The position numbers were made by a program, and so were the translations under genes. 64,000 nucleotides of DNA from Folioceros fuciformis. Lineage: Eukaryota > Anthocerotophyta > Anthocerotopsida > Anthocerotales. The stretch is taken from contig JBNGIO010005800.1 in assembly GCA_049999805.1 (NCBI GenBank), positions 125,031 through 189,030 of the forward strand, in the 5' to 3' direction. Under the pieces are notes generated by a model, which saw only the letters and a program-made list of their open reading frames with translations, made no database searches and had not been told where the DNA came from. Within the stretch, counting starts at the first letter, position 1. Each line of letters opens with the position of its first letter. Shown here in pieces: positions 40,824 through 52,716 of the stretch.

Positions 40824-42938
40824 ATGTCTGATCAGGTTTGGCAGAAACGCTCCGTGGAGGGACAAGGACAACTTTATGAGGCTGTTAGGGACTTGGAACT
40901 CAAGGTTTTGCAACGTTCCTTTGTTTCGAGAGACACTTGGTACAGCGTCCTGAAGGGCTGCATTGCAAAGAAGGATCCTATTCTGAGCAGGCGGGTTCAT
41001 GATCTGATTGTGAGAAGTGGGTACGAGGGCAATGCATTTTTGGCTAATCACATCATTCGGATGTATGCCTCTGAGGGCAGTTTGTCGGAAGCAACAGAGG
41101 TGTTTAGGCAACTGCCTGCTCCAGATGTGTTTGCTTGGTGCTCCATCATTTCTGCTCACTTCAGGCCCGAACACGCCAAGGAAGGTATCCAATTGTACAG
41201 GAGGATGCGTGAATCTGCTCTGGAGCCGGATAGATACGTATTCGTGGCGGCCCTGAAAGCATGTGCTGGTGCAGCAGATTTGGCAGCAGGGAAGCTTGTA
41301 CATGGTGATGTAGTGGACAGTGGGCTGGAGACACATGAGTACGTTGGGAGCACCCTAGTTGACATGTACGCCAAGTGCGGCAGCCTGGAAGATGCTCGTA
41401 AAGTGTTTGACAGGCAACCAAGGAAGAGTGTAGTGATCTGGACTGCCATGATTGCAGGCTATGTCCAGCATGGCCGTGCTCAGGAGGCTCTTGAGCTGTA
41501 TGGAGACATGCAGAAGGATGGCTCAACCTCCCCTAACAGTTTCACACTAGCAAGCTTGCTGAAAGCATGTAGCAACAGAGGAGACCTTAGGATGGGCAAG
41601 AGGGTCCATGCAGATATCTTGGATAGAGGGCTCGAAACAGACTTAGTGATTGGAAATAGTCTGATCGACATGTATGCCAAGTGTGGGAGCCTGGAGGATG
41701 CTCGCAAAATTTTTGATGAGATGTTCGTCAAAGATGTGGTGACATGGAGTACCATAATTGCTGGATACGCACAGGAAGGGCATGATCAGGAATCGCTTGA
41801 ACTATTTGCAAGAATGCAGCAAGAGGGCATCACTCCCGACAAGTTCATATATGTCAGTGTTCTCCAAGCTTGTGGAAGGACAGGGGCCGTACGGGAAGGC
41901 CACCAAGTTCATGCTCACATTGAGGACAGCACATTGGAGATAGATTCTTTTATTGGAAGTGCCCTGGTTGACATGTATGCCAAATTTGGGAGAATGGACA
42001 TAGCTCAGAATGTGTTTGATGGGCTCTCTTCCAAAAACGTGGTCACTTGGAATGCATTGATCAACGGGTATGGCCAGCATAATGGCTGTAAGATGGCAAT
42101 GCACTGTTTTCAAGAGATGCGACGACAGGGAGTTGATCCTGATCACTCCACCTTTGCCATTCTTTTTGTGGCATGCAGTCATGCAGGCCTGGTGGATGAG
42201 GGTTTGCAGTACTTCAGGGCGATGGCAGAAGAGTATGGCATGATGCCCACAGTGACTCACATAACCTGCATAGTTGATATGCTTGCCCGGTCAGGGTGGG
42301 TAGTGGACGCAGAGGCTATGCTGCAGGCCATGCCGTCAAACCAAGATTTCGTGGGTTGGATATCTTTGCTGAGTGCTTGCAGGACTCATAAGAATGTGGA
42401 GATAGGCAAGCGCTGTTTTGACCGCCTCATCCAACTAGAACCTCAGCACTCTGCTAGCTATTCACTCATGTCAGAACTTTACGCAAGTGCTGGCAGGTGG
42501 GCAGATGCACAGAAGATAGATAGTCTCATGACAGCTGCTGGTGCCGAGAAGAAGCGTGCTAAGGCCCTGATTGAAGTGAATGGCCAGGTGCACGAGTTCA
42601 CAGTGGGAAGGATGACCGATGATGTTGCACTGAAACTAAAAAGCCTGAATCGGCATGTGGAGGAGGCGATCGGTTTGCCACACTCAGTTCCATTACCTGA
42701 TGAGAACAACGGAGAAGGTCTATGTGGACATGCTGAGAAGTTGGCAATCGCATACGGTCTTCTGAACACCCCCAAGGGTACAACACTGCTGGTCACAAAG
42801 AACTTGCGGATGTGTGAAAACTGCCACAGGGGAACTAAGATCATTTCCAGGATTGAAAATCGGGAGATTGTTGTGAGAGATGCTCATTGCGTGCATCACT
42901 TCAAGGATGGACGATGTTCTTGTGGCGATAGCTGTTGA
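40824..42938 (+). CDS. PPR-DYW protein 4
   Basis: Single exon of 704 aa from the ATG at 40824; the frame is open a little further upstream but without ATG. Predicted organellar RNA-editing factor. It has an N-terminal MYASEG repeat, three PLS modules (MYAKCG twice, MYAKFG once), E/E+ motifs and a DYW domain. The DYW domain keeps HAEKLAIAYGLL and CENCH but has the altered PG box KKRAKALIEV and ends CSCGDSC. Unlike PPR genes 1-3 it has no PDF-like motif, and its modules are less alike, so it is an older relative outside the recent cluster. An organelle transit peptide is not evident from this start, which leaves a missing upstream exon possible. Confidence 0.92.
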   Translation: MSDQVWQKRSVEGQGQLYEAVRDLELKVLQRSFVSRDTWYSVLKGCIAKKDPILSRRVHDLIVRSGYEGNAFLANHIIRMYASEGSLSEATEVFRQLPAPDVFAWCSIISAHFRPEHAKEGIQLYRRMRESALEPDRYVFVAALKACAGAADLAAGKLVHGDVVDSGLETHEYVGSTLVDMYAKCGSLEDARKVFDRQPRKSVVIWTAMIAGYVQHGRAQEALELYGDMQKDGSTSPNSFTLASLLKACSNRGDLRMGKRVHADILDRGLETDLVIGNSLIDMYAKCGSLEDARKIFDEMFVKDVVTWSTIIAGYAQEGHDQESLELFARMQQEGITPDKFIYVSVLQACGRTGAVREGHQVHAHIEDSTLEIDSFIGSALVDMYAKFGRMDIAQNVFDGLSSKNVVTWNALINGYGQHNGCKMAMHCFQEMRRQGVDPDHSTFAILFVACSHAGLVDEGLQYFRAMAEEYGMMPTVTHITCIVDMLARSGWVVDAEAMLQAMPSNQDFVGWISLLSACRTHKNVEIGKRCFDRLIQLEPQHSASYSLMSELYASAGRWADAQKIDSLMTAAGAEKKRAKALIEVNGQVHEFTVGRMTDDVALKLKSLNRHVEEAIGLPHSVPLPDENNGEGLCGHAEKLAIAYGLLNTPKGTTLLVTKNLRMCENCHRGTKIISRIENREIVVRDAHCVHHFKDGRCSCGDSC

Positions 42939-43163
42939 CAAGGCTGAGGAGCACTGGCAGACAAATCGGACTGAGCCCACTCGCATCTGCATATGCCTGG
43001 GCACCGTAATCGAGTTCGAAATGGAATTCCAAAGCTGCCAAACGGTCTGTCCGTGTGCCCCTCCACTTTCTTGAGGTTACAACATTAAGATGCTTTGTGT
43101 TCTTGGTTCTAATTTAGTGCTTCGTGACTGCAAGGAGAGGGAGACACATGACGTAGTCATTCA
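42939..43163. other. 3' flank of PPR gene 4
   Basis: No feature was seen. Confidence 0.4.
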
Positions 43164-43443
43164 TCACAGCCGCACGAAGAATATGGACGACAGCTTGTTG
43201 TAAACCTCCTTCTCAGTCAAGCCCTCGGTGGTGAACGTGGGCGCAAGATGGGCCCTAATCTGGATAACCACTGAATGGTAGATTTTTCCATAGGCTCCTG
43301 TTCACCGACTGCGTGAATGGATGGAGACATAGTCGAAGGATCGTCTCACTGACAGGCTGACAGAAGTCCAACCGTTTCTGTTGTAAAGTGCTCCGTGTTC
43401 CAGTAGCCGAACGCATCTTCTGAGCCTGTGCCTTCGTAGCCAT
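43164..43443 (-). CDS. Candidate two-exon small protein, unrecognised
   Basis: A tentative model: exon 1 43350-43443 from ATG, a 52-nt GT-AG intron, exon 2 43164-43297. Phases match and give 75 aa. The start reads MATKAQAQKMRSATGTRS and the end reads TEGLTEKEVYNKLSSIFF. The exon 2 frame has coding-like composition. I do not recognise a family. It could be a chance open frame. Confidence 0.3.
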
Positions 43444-44342
43444 GGCCTCTCTTTTCCTTTTTCTGGGTGATCAAATCATTAAATACTATCGCCTGTAGGC
43501 AGTTGCAAAAAGACCGTGGCACGTCAGCTCATGAGCACATGGCGGCCACGAGCCTAGTGCACGCGTAGCCTTGATACCTTGTTCTTCCCTCTCCAGCGCC
43601 CACAGGGCATGTGTGTAACTAAGGATTGGTGATCTTGGCTACTTGCATGAAGCGCAAAAGCCGGGTTCCGACCACATCGGAAGAACGAACGGGCCCCTAG
43701 TTTTCCCTGTCCACAGATCTCCGCAGACCTCGTATTGGCTCGTGAAAGATGCTAGGCCCAGACCTGGATCTTCTTAGATCCCTGGACCGCGTTCATGAAC
43801 TTCAAAATTTTTTGTGTCTGTGCTTTTCATATTTATGTTTTGTTTGTTCACATCCGGGAATTCAGCTCGACCAATGGCTCACGCTCACGCTCTCAACTCG
43901 CTGCTGAAGGAAGGTCTTGCCAAATCCAAATCTCCACCAGGTGTAACAGTGGCTTTCAGAAGGCCGGGCCGTCGAACCATCTCGTCTAGCCAGACGATCT
44001 TCAGCGTCAACCATCGTTGGTGCGAGTTCGAGCCTGAGACGTGTAATGAAATTGGCTTGCAGGCGATGAGAGGCAAGACTAATGGAGTCGACCTTTAGCT
44101 CACACACGAAAGGGAAAAAAAACGAAAACGAAGAAAACAACACCCAGAATGTCGTCGATGTCACTCACCCTTGGGTATAGTCTAGTCTGAAACAGGAACT
44201 GAAAGCGTGGTAGCCCGGGCCCGCTGTCGCTCAAGTGGGACCCGCTTTTTAGCTTGTGTGCGTTTTTCATGAACATGGCCCTATATATCATGATGTCCGT
44301 TGAACTGTGGACAATGCCAGGACGAGTGAAGAGGGCAGTGCG
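43444..44342. other. Intergenic, SABATH promoter region
   Basis: A CTATATATC sequence at about 44280, some 60 bp before the SABATH start codon, is a plausible TATA box. An unrecognised 95-codon frame (43814-44098, plus) was not accepted as a gene. Confidence 0.4.
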
Positions 44343-45774
44343 ATGGCGGAAGGCAGAGCATACGACAAGGCCCACATTTTCGGAATGGTTGGAGGAGAAG
44401 GAGAAGAAAGCTATAGCAAAAACTCCTCAGCTCAGCTGCATTGGCTGGAAGCTGTGGAAGATGCCCTCTGGAATGGCCTGTTGAGTGCAAAAGCGATTCC
44501 GGATGTACCTGGAGCGGTAACGCTGCGAGTAGCTGACCTGGGCTGTGCCACGGGGAGGAATACCATCACCGCTGTGGACAGGCTTCTGAGAAATCTGAAA
44601 GCTCTGTGGAGGTCTAAGTCTGCCGAGTTCCCACGGGAGGTACAGGTCTCCTTCTCTGACCTGCCCAGCAACGACTTCAATAGCCTATTGGCACTCGTGT
44701 GTTCTCCAGACTCTGGAAGAAGTTACTTCCCAGCTGCAGTGCCTGGCTCTTTCTACGGCAGGCTCTTCCCTGCGAGCAGCATCCATGCATTCACTTGCTT
44801 CAACTCACTTCACTGGATGTCCCAGGTCCTGGAAGCACCATCCTTTTTGCCATTCCGTGCTGCCCTTTGTCGTTTCCAACGGTAATTCACATGCTGTTCT
44901 ACCCGCGGCCGGCAGGTCCCTGATGAGGTGCTCGACAAGCACTCTCCTGCTTACAACGCTGACCGCGTCAATCTGGAGGGCGCCGGTCCTGCTGTCATCC
45001 AAGCGTTTTCTAGGCAGCACCACAAGGATTTGCAGGCATTCCTGAGCTGCAGGGCAGAGGAGCTTGTTCCAGGTGTGTATGTATGCATGCGGACTGCTCA
45101 CCACGAGGACATGGTACTTCTCGGAATTCTCATGTATGACATGTCAATCATGCATTCTTCCCTTTCCATGTCAATCATGCATTCTTCTTGGTACAGGAGG
45201 TTTTCTTCTTCTGTCACGGCTCTCGAGGGCAGAGGACAAGGAGTGTGAACAACCCGCCGGGGCGGATATGTTCACGCCATCATTTCGAGAGCTTATTGCA
45301 GAGGTATGTATGACACCGTCTGGTCCCAGAACTTGCTCTACATGTCCTTAGTCCAATCGGTTCCCGCGTACTCTATTTCCTGTGCATATGATGTGGGTAG
45401 TCATGCTCGAGCAGGGACTCATTGAGCAAGAGCTCCTGGACACGTTCAACATCCCCGTATACCTGGCGAGCCTTGCCGAGATGAGGAGGGCCGTGGAGGA
45501 ACAAGGCTCATTTCACATCCAAGTCCTGCAATCCTTTGCCCACGTCCCCGCCTTCCATAAAGAGATCGAGCAGCAGTACCGCGCGGATCGTGCACTTTTT
45601 GCTAAAGCCATGCTTCTCTTCACAAAAAGCATTACGTACGCTGCTGTACAAGCCCATTTTGGTGCTACAGCGGCCAATCTGATTTTCCAGAAACACAAGA
45701 CTTTGCTAGACAGCTCGGATTTACAGCGGTTCCTGGTGGTGGACATTGTTGTCGCCGTCCTGGTTCGGAAGTAG
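44343..45774 (+). CDS. SABATH-family methyltransferase, 4 exons
   Basis: SABATH enzymes use S-adenosylmethionine to methylate carboxyl groups or ring nitrogens of small molecules such as salicylate, jasmonate, auxin or purines. Exons: 44343-44825, 44916-45072, 45197-45303 and 45415-45774, all GT-AG with matching phases. The product is 368 aa, usual for the family. The N-terminus has GGEGEESYSKNSSAQ, the SAM site VADLGCATGRNT, and SDLPSNDFNSLL follows. The active-site stretch FNSLHWMSQVP crosses intron 1. ELIAEGLIEQELLDTFNIP crosses intron 3 and is typical of the substrate-binding cap. The C-terminus is LVVDIVVAVLVRK. The substrate cannot be assigned from sequence alone. An intron of about 124 nt after VPG contains a short direct repeat (CATGTCAATCATGCATTCTT twice). 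Confidence 0.93.
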
Positions 45775-47989
45775 CCATGTCCCAGCCTGACCCACGAACT
45801 ATCTTGTATAAGGAAAAAGCATACCGAGTAAACATTTTTCAAATGTATTCAGAGTGTCGTCCCCTGCGAACTTCGGCCTACCGTCATGCAAAATCACACT
45901 TTGGAACCACTTTCCCTTACTCGTGGCATGATCATGCCTGTCATGTCCATCCCAATCACTTATTCATGAATGCTTCATGCATATGGTCCATATACATCTT
46001 GACTATCCACCTTCTTTTTGGGCTAGAAAGGTCAGGAATGGTTGCGGGACAGAAAAAAATACTGGTGTGCCCGGGGTAAGCTAATCAAGAGTCGAAGCGC
46101 CGGGTAGATGTGGGCACCAATTTGCCAGTCCACAGCGTGTTCACCCCGTTTACACTACCAGGATCATGAGATGACATCCCCCATGGCAGGAGATCCTCTG
46201 CAGCCATTCCGGGAGATTTAGAAAACCTTATCAAGGTCCGAGGTGTGTGGAAGTGGTGCCTTTCCTGACCAGCTTGTCATGCAATCCCATTTCCTTCTCA
46301 CGCCTTATGTTTGTGCGGGTGATTGAACACTTGCTGCAGGAGTACCCGAGATGCACACACCCTTACCTTGGTATATAGCAGCCAGGGCAGGGCAGAGGAG
46401 AAGCAGGCTTGATCCTGAACAGGACGCGTTGTCGTTGCTGCTGGCGTTGTGCCTTTGAGGCATGTTTCTCAATTACTGGCCTCGGTGTTATTTGCTTTCA
46501 CTCTGAGTAGGTAGTATACAGGCCTCGTTGCAATCGTCTTCAGCTCATTGAACGTGTATCTGTGCTTCTCCCGCTGCAACATAAGATTTCCTTGCAGAGC
46601 TTGGTTGCAACCTACCGTCGTCAGTAATGGTTGTACAATATCTGCACAATTTTTGAAGTGCGAATAGGTCTACTCCCTCAATCTTTGTTGCGCACAATTA
46701 ACCAGCAACGTAATTGGCATCATCTTTCTATCCATGTAGGTTGTGCAAACTTGTGAGACCCACAGGCCAACCTAGGGCTTGATGCAAACTCTCGGCCCCA
46801 TTTGATGCTCCAATATCGACTACTGTGGGGTCAGCCAGACATGCACGGTCCGGTCCAGCATATTCCGTTAGGATGGGGGAAGAAGTGACATTGGATAGTT
46901 GCGAACCTGAAGCAGGTCATATCAAAGTAAAAGCTTTCCAAGCTATTCGTCCTAGGCGACAAGGAACATGGTGGCAAGTGCTGTTATAGGTGTCTCTACT
47001 ATCGTTCCATCTCCCACTTGACCTAAATGCTGTTGTTAGTGTCGCTGCTATCGTTCCATCTCCCGCTTGACCTTTTCTCAACTCCGTGCTGTGATACACC
47101 ACATTGTCCTGCAGTGCATGTTGTATAGCCTGCACATCGACAGCTGTTAGGAGACGAAGCAAAGACGACGAGAAATGGATTAAAAAAATGAAAAATGAAG
47201 ACAACATGTGCGCCATCATTTTATCACTTTCAAAGGCCTCTCTCTTTTCCGGTCAGGGACCTCTTCACGCACATCTTCCCCGTGTGCGGATTAGAGGGTT
47301 GTCTCGTTCTGGGGCCAAGGGTTCCACGCTGTCCATATCCCACACGGTATTTCCATTCTCACCCAGCCGCCAGTAGTGCAATTGAGGAGACCGCTGCAGC
47401 CCACACACGAACTTCCATTTATCTCAAACATGGTCAAATACTGGCCCAACCCCCTTAATGATTCACTGTCTGGTAGCAAGTGCGCATCTGCTCGGGTGAG
47501 AGGCCGGTGCTTTGTCTCCCCCTCCTTCGTGGTCCACACCCCGTTCTGCAGGACGTTTGGGCCGCCAGCACCTTGCTCCTATGTCCGCGGTCCAAGTTCA
47601 GTTGTGGAGGCCATCAGCAACAAATACCTTACGGAAGCATTGCTGCACGAAAGAGGACTGCCCTAGATACAAGAGCAACTTCTGGTTGTCTGCAAACGCG
47701 ATGCCATCTAGCGTCAAACCAGAGCAGCCACAATCTACCCGCTTGCAGTGTAATTACTATTTTAATAAATCAATGAAATTAGTATATTCTCATAGTCACT
47801 AATTCAGACTTTCTTAGCCACATAAACACAAGTTCTTTCCTTCCACCAATTGGTCAGACACCAGATTTTCCTTCAACACATTCCTCTCTATAGTGACCTC
47901 CAACAGTTGGGTGCACAAGATCACATTCTCTCTTGCTTCTTTCCGTCATTCCTCCATGAGGTGCTATTGCCATACAAAATCCGCCTAGA
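45775..47989. other. Long intergenic stretch
   Basis: No known gene was recognised. A short tandem duplication built on GTCAAG.GGGAGATGGAACGATAG lies near 46990-47080. Minus-strand pieces at 47080-47140 (AIQHALQDNVVYHSTELRKG) and 47390-47560 look weakly coding, but I could not build a gene. Confidence 0.4.
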
Positions 47990-48720
47990 ACCTTCTTTTC
48001 ATGGTGACTAGCATCCAGTGGATGACCCGTTGCCGAAGGCTTTCTACTTCCTGACACATGACCTCTGCTTTCTTCAACTGCCCTTCGATATCCTCCAACT
48101 CCAGCGCAAGGTTTTCACCCAACCTTTGGACTTGCTTGGCCAATTGTTCTTGCACCTCATTAGCTCCTCTTGGACAACGATCAGCCTGTCCTCCAACTCC
48201 TGTTTCTATCTTGTCAGGGAAGAAACTCGCTTTTGACTGGCAGACAGTTCCTCCCTTGCCTCCATTAGTTAATGCAAGAGGGTCTCCTTGGCCTTGAGTT
48301 GCACCTTCTTATCCTCCAAGACCTTGTTCTCCTCCAACCGATTGGCTCCCAACTTATGCGCTGCCAATAAGTCTTGCACTACTAGCAGCTGGTTGCTCCC
48401 CTCTTCTCTTGTGAGGGACCCAAGCCACCAATTGTCCTTTAGACCATGGCTTCATTCTAGGTGGAGGATCCTTGCCGGTACCCTTGCTGTCCAAAGGGGA
48501 CACCCCCTCCCAATTGTCCCTCCTCACTCAATAGTGTTTTTCCTATGTCTACCCCAGTCACGGGTAGCTCCGGACCTAACACTAGTGCCACCTCTCTGAC
48601 CTTATCAAAACCCCCTCTCTCCTCTCCAGCTAGTTGTAGGTCTCCCCTTCCCTGGTTCTCCTTTTGCTGATTGGGTAATGGGCCATCCTTCTCCTCCTTT
48701 GCCAAGTTGGAAACCAGAGG
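47990..48720 (-). pseudogene. Degenerate coiled-coil open frame, probably transposon debris
   Basis: On the minus strand one frame reads as a charged coiled coil (LEENKVLEDKKVQLKAKETL, then KQELEDRLIVVQEELMRC). It is broken by at least three stops and frame changes. A further open piece at 48457-48705 is rich in Gly and Glu. There is no catalytic motif that would name a family. Sequence composition matches the neighbouring AT-rich repeat region. Confidence 0.4.
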
Positions 48721-49261
48721 AGCATAAAGGAGTTAGTAAGTTGCTAGCTGAATTAGCAACTTTGGAGTAGGTAAGCACTTATGTTCGCCATGTTGACACT
48801 ATGCTTCAACTGCCCCCCTGTGGCCGCTATGCTTCTTTGGTGGTCTACCCTTGGCAATCTAGTCGAATTTGCATTCAAAGCCGTATTAGTTGTTAATTTG
48901 TCAATCCCTCTCCAATTGTATGTGTTGAAATTGAAGTACCATTAGAAACCACTTCCTCTTAAATTGGTTGACAGTGGTTTGGATGTGCACCATGCAAGAT
49001 TGGAAGCTCAATTATTGAAGACCTTATCGAGCTATAGTTCCGATCATTCCCTTCTAAGTGGAAAATCCCATAACAACTCAAAACAATAAAAATTAATTAA
49101 AAAAAAAAGAAAATGCTTCAACACAGCCAATGAGAGGGATGGACTCCTGTTAGTCTCCTCTTTATTGGTTCCACATGTTCTTATTAACTTGACAACTTCT
49201 TCATTTAAATAATCACCTTTTTGAAATGTTGTGATTCTCTATGACTTTACAAGTAAGATAT
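48721..49261. other. AT-rich intergenic stretch
   Basis: 3' flank of the PABP-like gene; no feature was recognised. Confidence 0.4.
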
Positions 49262-51076
49262 TTATTGTATTTTATCACATTTAATCATGTTCACTAGCTT
49301 GACTACTTCTTCTTTTAAAGCTTGAGGAGAGTCAAGGAGATCTAAAATCTCATTTTCGGTCATATTTTGTAAGATTAACTCCACCACTTTGGAAGCATAC
49401 TTTTTCTCAATTTTAACTATACATGTAAACAATAATTCTCCAAATATGGCTATCCTTTTCTGATCAAGTATTATAGTTCTAGCTAAGTTGTTAGGATTTG
49501 AGATAAGATAATGTGATGACTTTTTGACATCGTTTGTACCTTCTACACTTGGGACAACTTCTAGCATCATTGTTGAGCTTGGAGATTGTGATTCAACATT
49601 TTTAGTCGAATTCCCTATAAACTTGAATTGTTTTTCACTTGTTGGTAATACGATCAAAGCTTTTCTTACTAATTTTTCAGATTGTGAATTAAGATATTGA
49701 GACTCATATAAAGCCCTAGCATGACTCCAAGCTTCGCATGCTTCACGTGAAGATACTTTAGGTGTTCTTCCTAAACCTTGAGGTTGTATGTATTCCTCAA
49801 TCTCTATTACATTGCTTGGAGCATTGCCTTGGGGTTGTAGATATTGGAGAATTGTTGCATCGGACGGCAAATTCAAATTTGATGCACTTACGAAACCTTG
49901 ATGTTGTATGTATTCTTGAATCTCCATTGGATTGTTGAAAGCACTACCTATGTCAAATCCATAAGAAAGCAATGCCCGTTGAATCATTGCTTCTGAGCTT
50001 CGTGGTGATTGAAAATCAAGACTCATAAGAGTCCGAGTCCTTCCAACACCCCATCTAACTTGGGCTTCTGCTTCTGAGCTTCGTGGTGATTGAAAATCAA
50101 GACTCATAGGAGTCTGAGTCCTTCCAACACCCCATCTAACTTGGGCTTCTGCCGATGTTTGAGCTTGTGGATCTAGGCTTGCCATCCCATTTTTTCCATT
50201 ATCACGACTTCTAGCCTTTGCAATATCATAGGATAATAGCCATTCTTCAGATTGTGTAGCTAATTGAACAAACAATGGTCCTCCAATCAAGGATGTCTTA
50301 CCGTGCATATAATGTACTGCATTTGAGGCTTCTTCATGAGTGCTAAAGCCAACAAATGCATAGGGGCTATGAAGCCCGGGCTCACCTTCCATAATCTTAC
50401 AACCATAAACTATCCCAAACTGAGAAAATTCCTCTTGTAGCATTCTATCATCAACACCAGTGTCAAAATTCCTGACATAAACGTTCACATCATTTTGCAC
50501 TTTGAGTTTGTAAGATAGCTCCTTCTCCAATCTACTAAAAGCACGATGAATGTACCATTCATCTTGGCCATCAATTGCTTTCCCATTCAATGTAGCCACA
50601 GCATTGGCAGCATCTTCATGATGCAAAAACTTCACAAATCCAGATCGTTTGGATTGCCCATTACTATGTTTCATCACTCGAACACTGATGACCTCTCCAA
50701 AATTTTCAAATATATTTTGCAACATTGGTTCGTTTGTGTTCACCTGAAAGTTTTGAACATACACATTTGTATAATTTTTCCCTTCACATCCATCTTGGAT
50801 TTGTTGTCTTTTAGCACGAGACATATATTGAGTCACATCCAAGCGCAAACCAAATAAAAATATATCAATTGCCATGGCGAGTTTAGCCGCTTGTCTTTCA
50901 TCAAAACAAACGTATCCATAACCTTGGGATATATTGTTTTTGTCAACTACTACCTTACAACTTGAAATTGTTCCAAAAACTTTAAAAGTCTCAAAAAGCA
51001 CATCAGCATCTACATATTGCTTATGGAGATTCTTCACATACACATTTGTGGATCCTACGTTATTCAAATAATCCAT
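49262..51076 (-). CDS. Poly(A)-binding protein-like, three RRMs plus MLLE, intronless
   Basis: 604 aa from the ATG at 51074-51076, uninterrupted. Three RNA-recognition motifs correspond to RRM2-4 of cytoplasmic PABPs: TNVYVKNL...YGYVCF, TNVYVQNF...RSGFVKF, and VNVYVRNF...YAFVGF. RRM1 is missing. After a low-complexity linker comes a C-terminal MLLE/PABC-like domain (FGELLFTCIVKIEKKYASKV...LLDSPQALKEEVVKLV). The expected role is binding poly(A) or related RNA and recruiting PAM2 proteins. It has no introns and AT-rich codons unlike its neighbours. RRM residues diverge, and an internal 78-81-bp tandem duplication in the linker repeats RWGVGRT.T.MSLDFQSPRS. These features suggest an old retrocopy evolving separately. 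An upstream 5' exon remains possible, as the frame is open to 51118. Confidence 0.85.
   Translation of the reverse strand: MDYLNNVGSTNVYVKNLHKQYVDADVLFETFKVFGTISSCKVVVDKNNISQGYGYVCFDERQAAKLAMAIDIFLFGLRLDVTQYMSRAKRQQIQDGCEGKNYTNVYVQNFQVNTNEPMLQNIFENFGEVISVRVMKHSNGQSKRSGFVKFLHHEDAANAVATLNGKAIDGQDEWYIHRAFSRLEKELSYKLKVQNDVNVYVRNFDTGVDDRMLQEEFSQFGIVYGCKIMEGEPGLHSPYAFVGFSTHEEASNAVHYMHGKTSLIGGPLFVQLATQSEEWLLSYDIAKARSRDNGKNGMASLDPQAQTSAEAQVRWGVGRTQTPMSLDFQSPRSSEAEAQVRWGVGRTRTLMSLDFQSPRSSEAMIQRALLSYGFDIGSAFNNPMEIQEYIQHQGFVSASNLNLPSDATILQYLQPQGNAPSNVIEIEEYIQPQGLGRTPKVSSREACEAWSHARALYESQYLNSQSEKLVRKALIVLPTSEKQFKFIGNSTKNVESQSPSSTMMLEVVPSVEGTNDVKKSSHYLISNPNNLARTIILDQKRIAIFGELLFTCIVKIEKKYASKVVELILQNMTENEILDLLDSPQALKEEVVKLVNMIKCDKIQ
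49988..50153. repeat. In-frame tandem duplication inside the PABP-like gene
   Basis: Two near-identical copies of a unit of about 80 bp containing CTTCGTGGTGATTGAAAATC. It preserves the reading frame and doubles a linker segment of the protein. Confidence 0.9.
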
Positions 51077-51269
51077 CCTATCTTCACTTGAAGGATAAAA
51101 GTAATAACTGTCAGTCACTATTTTGATGTAATTTACTTTAAGTATTTAAAACTTACCTAAATGATATTTTGATATAGTTATACATACAATAACTTCAATG
51201 TATTAATGAAATCATCTCTCACATACATATATAGACATCCTTTGATACAATTTTACTTACCGATACCCT

Positions 51270-51497
51270 AAACCCTAAACCCTAAACCCAAGTACACACG
51301 TCCTATCCTTTGGTATACCATGCAAATACCCTAAACCCTTAACCCAAGTACACACATCCTATCCTTTGGGGTACCATGCAAATACCCCAAACCCTAAACC
51401 TAAGTACACACGTCCTATCCTTTGGGATACCATGTAAATACCCTAAACCCTAAACCCAAGTACATACGTCCTATCCTTTGGGATACCATGCAAAGGA
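51270..51497. repeat. 57-bp tandem array with telomere-motif spacers, four copies
   Basis: Each unit has AAGTACACACGTCCTATCCT, a TACCATGCAAATA stretch, and a short run of CCCTAAA. The plant telomere motif thus recurs inside a satellite-like array, just 5' of the PABP-like gene. Confidence 0.9.
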
Positions 51498-52716
51498 GCA
51501 GGAGGTAACATCAAGAATCTTAGGGTTGTTGCAAGAAGATATGAAAGAGAACCCTAATCTATTGAATATCTTGGTGCATAAGTTCTTCATTTTTATGTAG
51601 ACTTAGCTGGTGAGAGAAGATGGGGTTTATCAGAAGTGGAAGTAAATGAGGCAAGAGTGGAAGTGGATGAGGCAGGAGTCGAAGTTCAGGAGGCAAGAAG
51701 AAAGATACCAAGGCTAGGCTAGGGTTTAGGGTTTTCTCAATTACATAAATCAAGTGAAACTTTTACTGATACAATGAATAGATTCCTTTGGGTAACATTG
51801 ATCTCCTCCACCGCTATTATTGTAGGAGGCTTCCATGGAGTTTGACGAACAGCCAGGGAACTCCGGTTTGTGTAGGACCTGCTCATTTTCCGTGATGCAT
51901 GAGATTTGGAAGGAGAAGGAGCCTGGTGCAACTCTTCATATTCGCAATGCATACAGCATACTAGGATTCTCTGAAGGTCTTACAACCATATCAAAGGGCC
52001 GCCCCATGTAAATGGAGCGGACCGGTGCAAGGCAGTCAACGGAGGCTCGCCAGACTTGGCTGGATTGGGGATCGACTGCAACAGTAGTTTAGCGGTTGGC
52101 GGGGCGAGATAACAAGTTCTAACGGCAGGCGGTCAGTAGAGCCTGGGTATGGACAGTATTAATGGGTGAGAGTCCGGGGAATGGAACTTGGCGCTTGTGG
52201 GCGATGGGTGTAGATACGAAGTGATGTCAGCTGGACTTGAAAGGACGGCCTGTAGTTCTTCCTCTCCCTCCCCTTTAGCCACCCTCATTCTGCTTTTTTG
52301 CATTCTTGCTCTCTGGTCTCATGGCTCCCTTGTCCCCCCTGTGGCTTTCGTCTGTGTTTACTGGGATTCTTGCAAGGGCTTCTCTTATGCAAATGTTTGT
52401 GCATAACAGGGCCTCATACGCGAGCGCGTTGATTGTGCGTACATCTCCACAAGGCCCAGGTCCTAGACCTGCCGTTGACAAGAGTACTACAAGGCCACAT
52501 CAGCAAGTTCAATTGCTGTTATGCATGAGGTGAGCGGAATCCAAGGCTTGGAAGTGGCACACTACTACGGATCTTGCCACATCAGTCGCTCGAGGCGGCC
52601 ACTACATAAGCACGAACGCCATGGAAGCTTTAACATAGTACTCGTCATCGATCTGGATCCAAGCTCTCAAGTGGAGCTCTTCTGGTGTCACAAGGCAGTT
52701 TTCCAATCTGTCAAAC
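51498..52716. other. Intergenic between the PABP-like gene and cupin gene C
   Basis: Contains one further short CTAGGGTTTAGGG run near 51717-51731. No gene was recognised; it holds the promoter of cupin C. Confidence 0.4.

Noticed and set aside
51270-51497. True chromosome end
   Set aside because: CCCTAAA runs are short, interrupted by unique spacer and flanked by genes on both sides, so this is an interstitial array.
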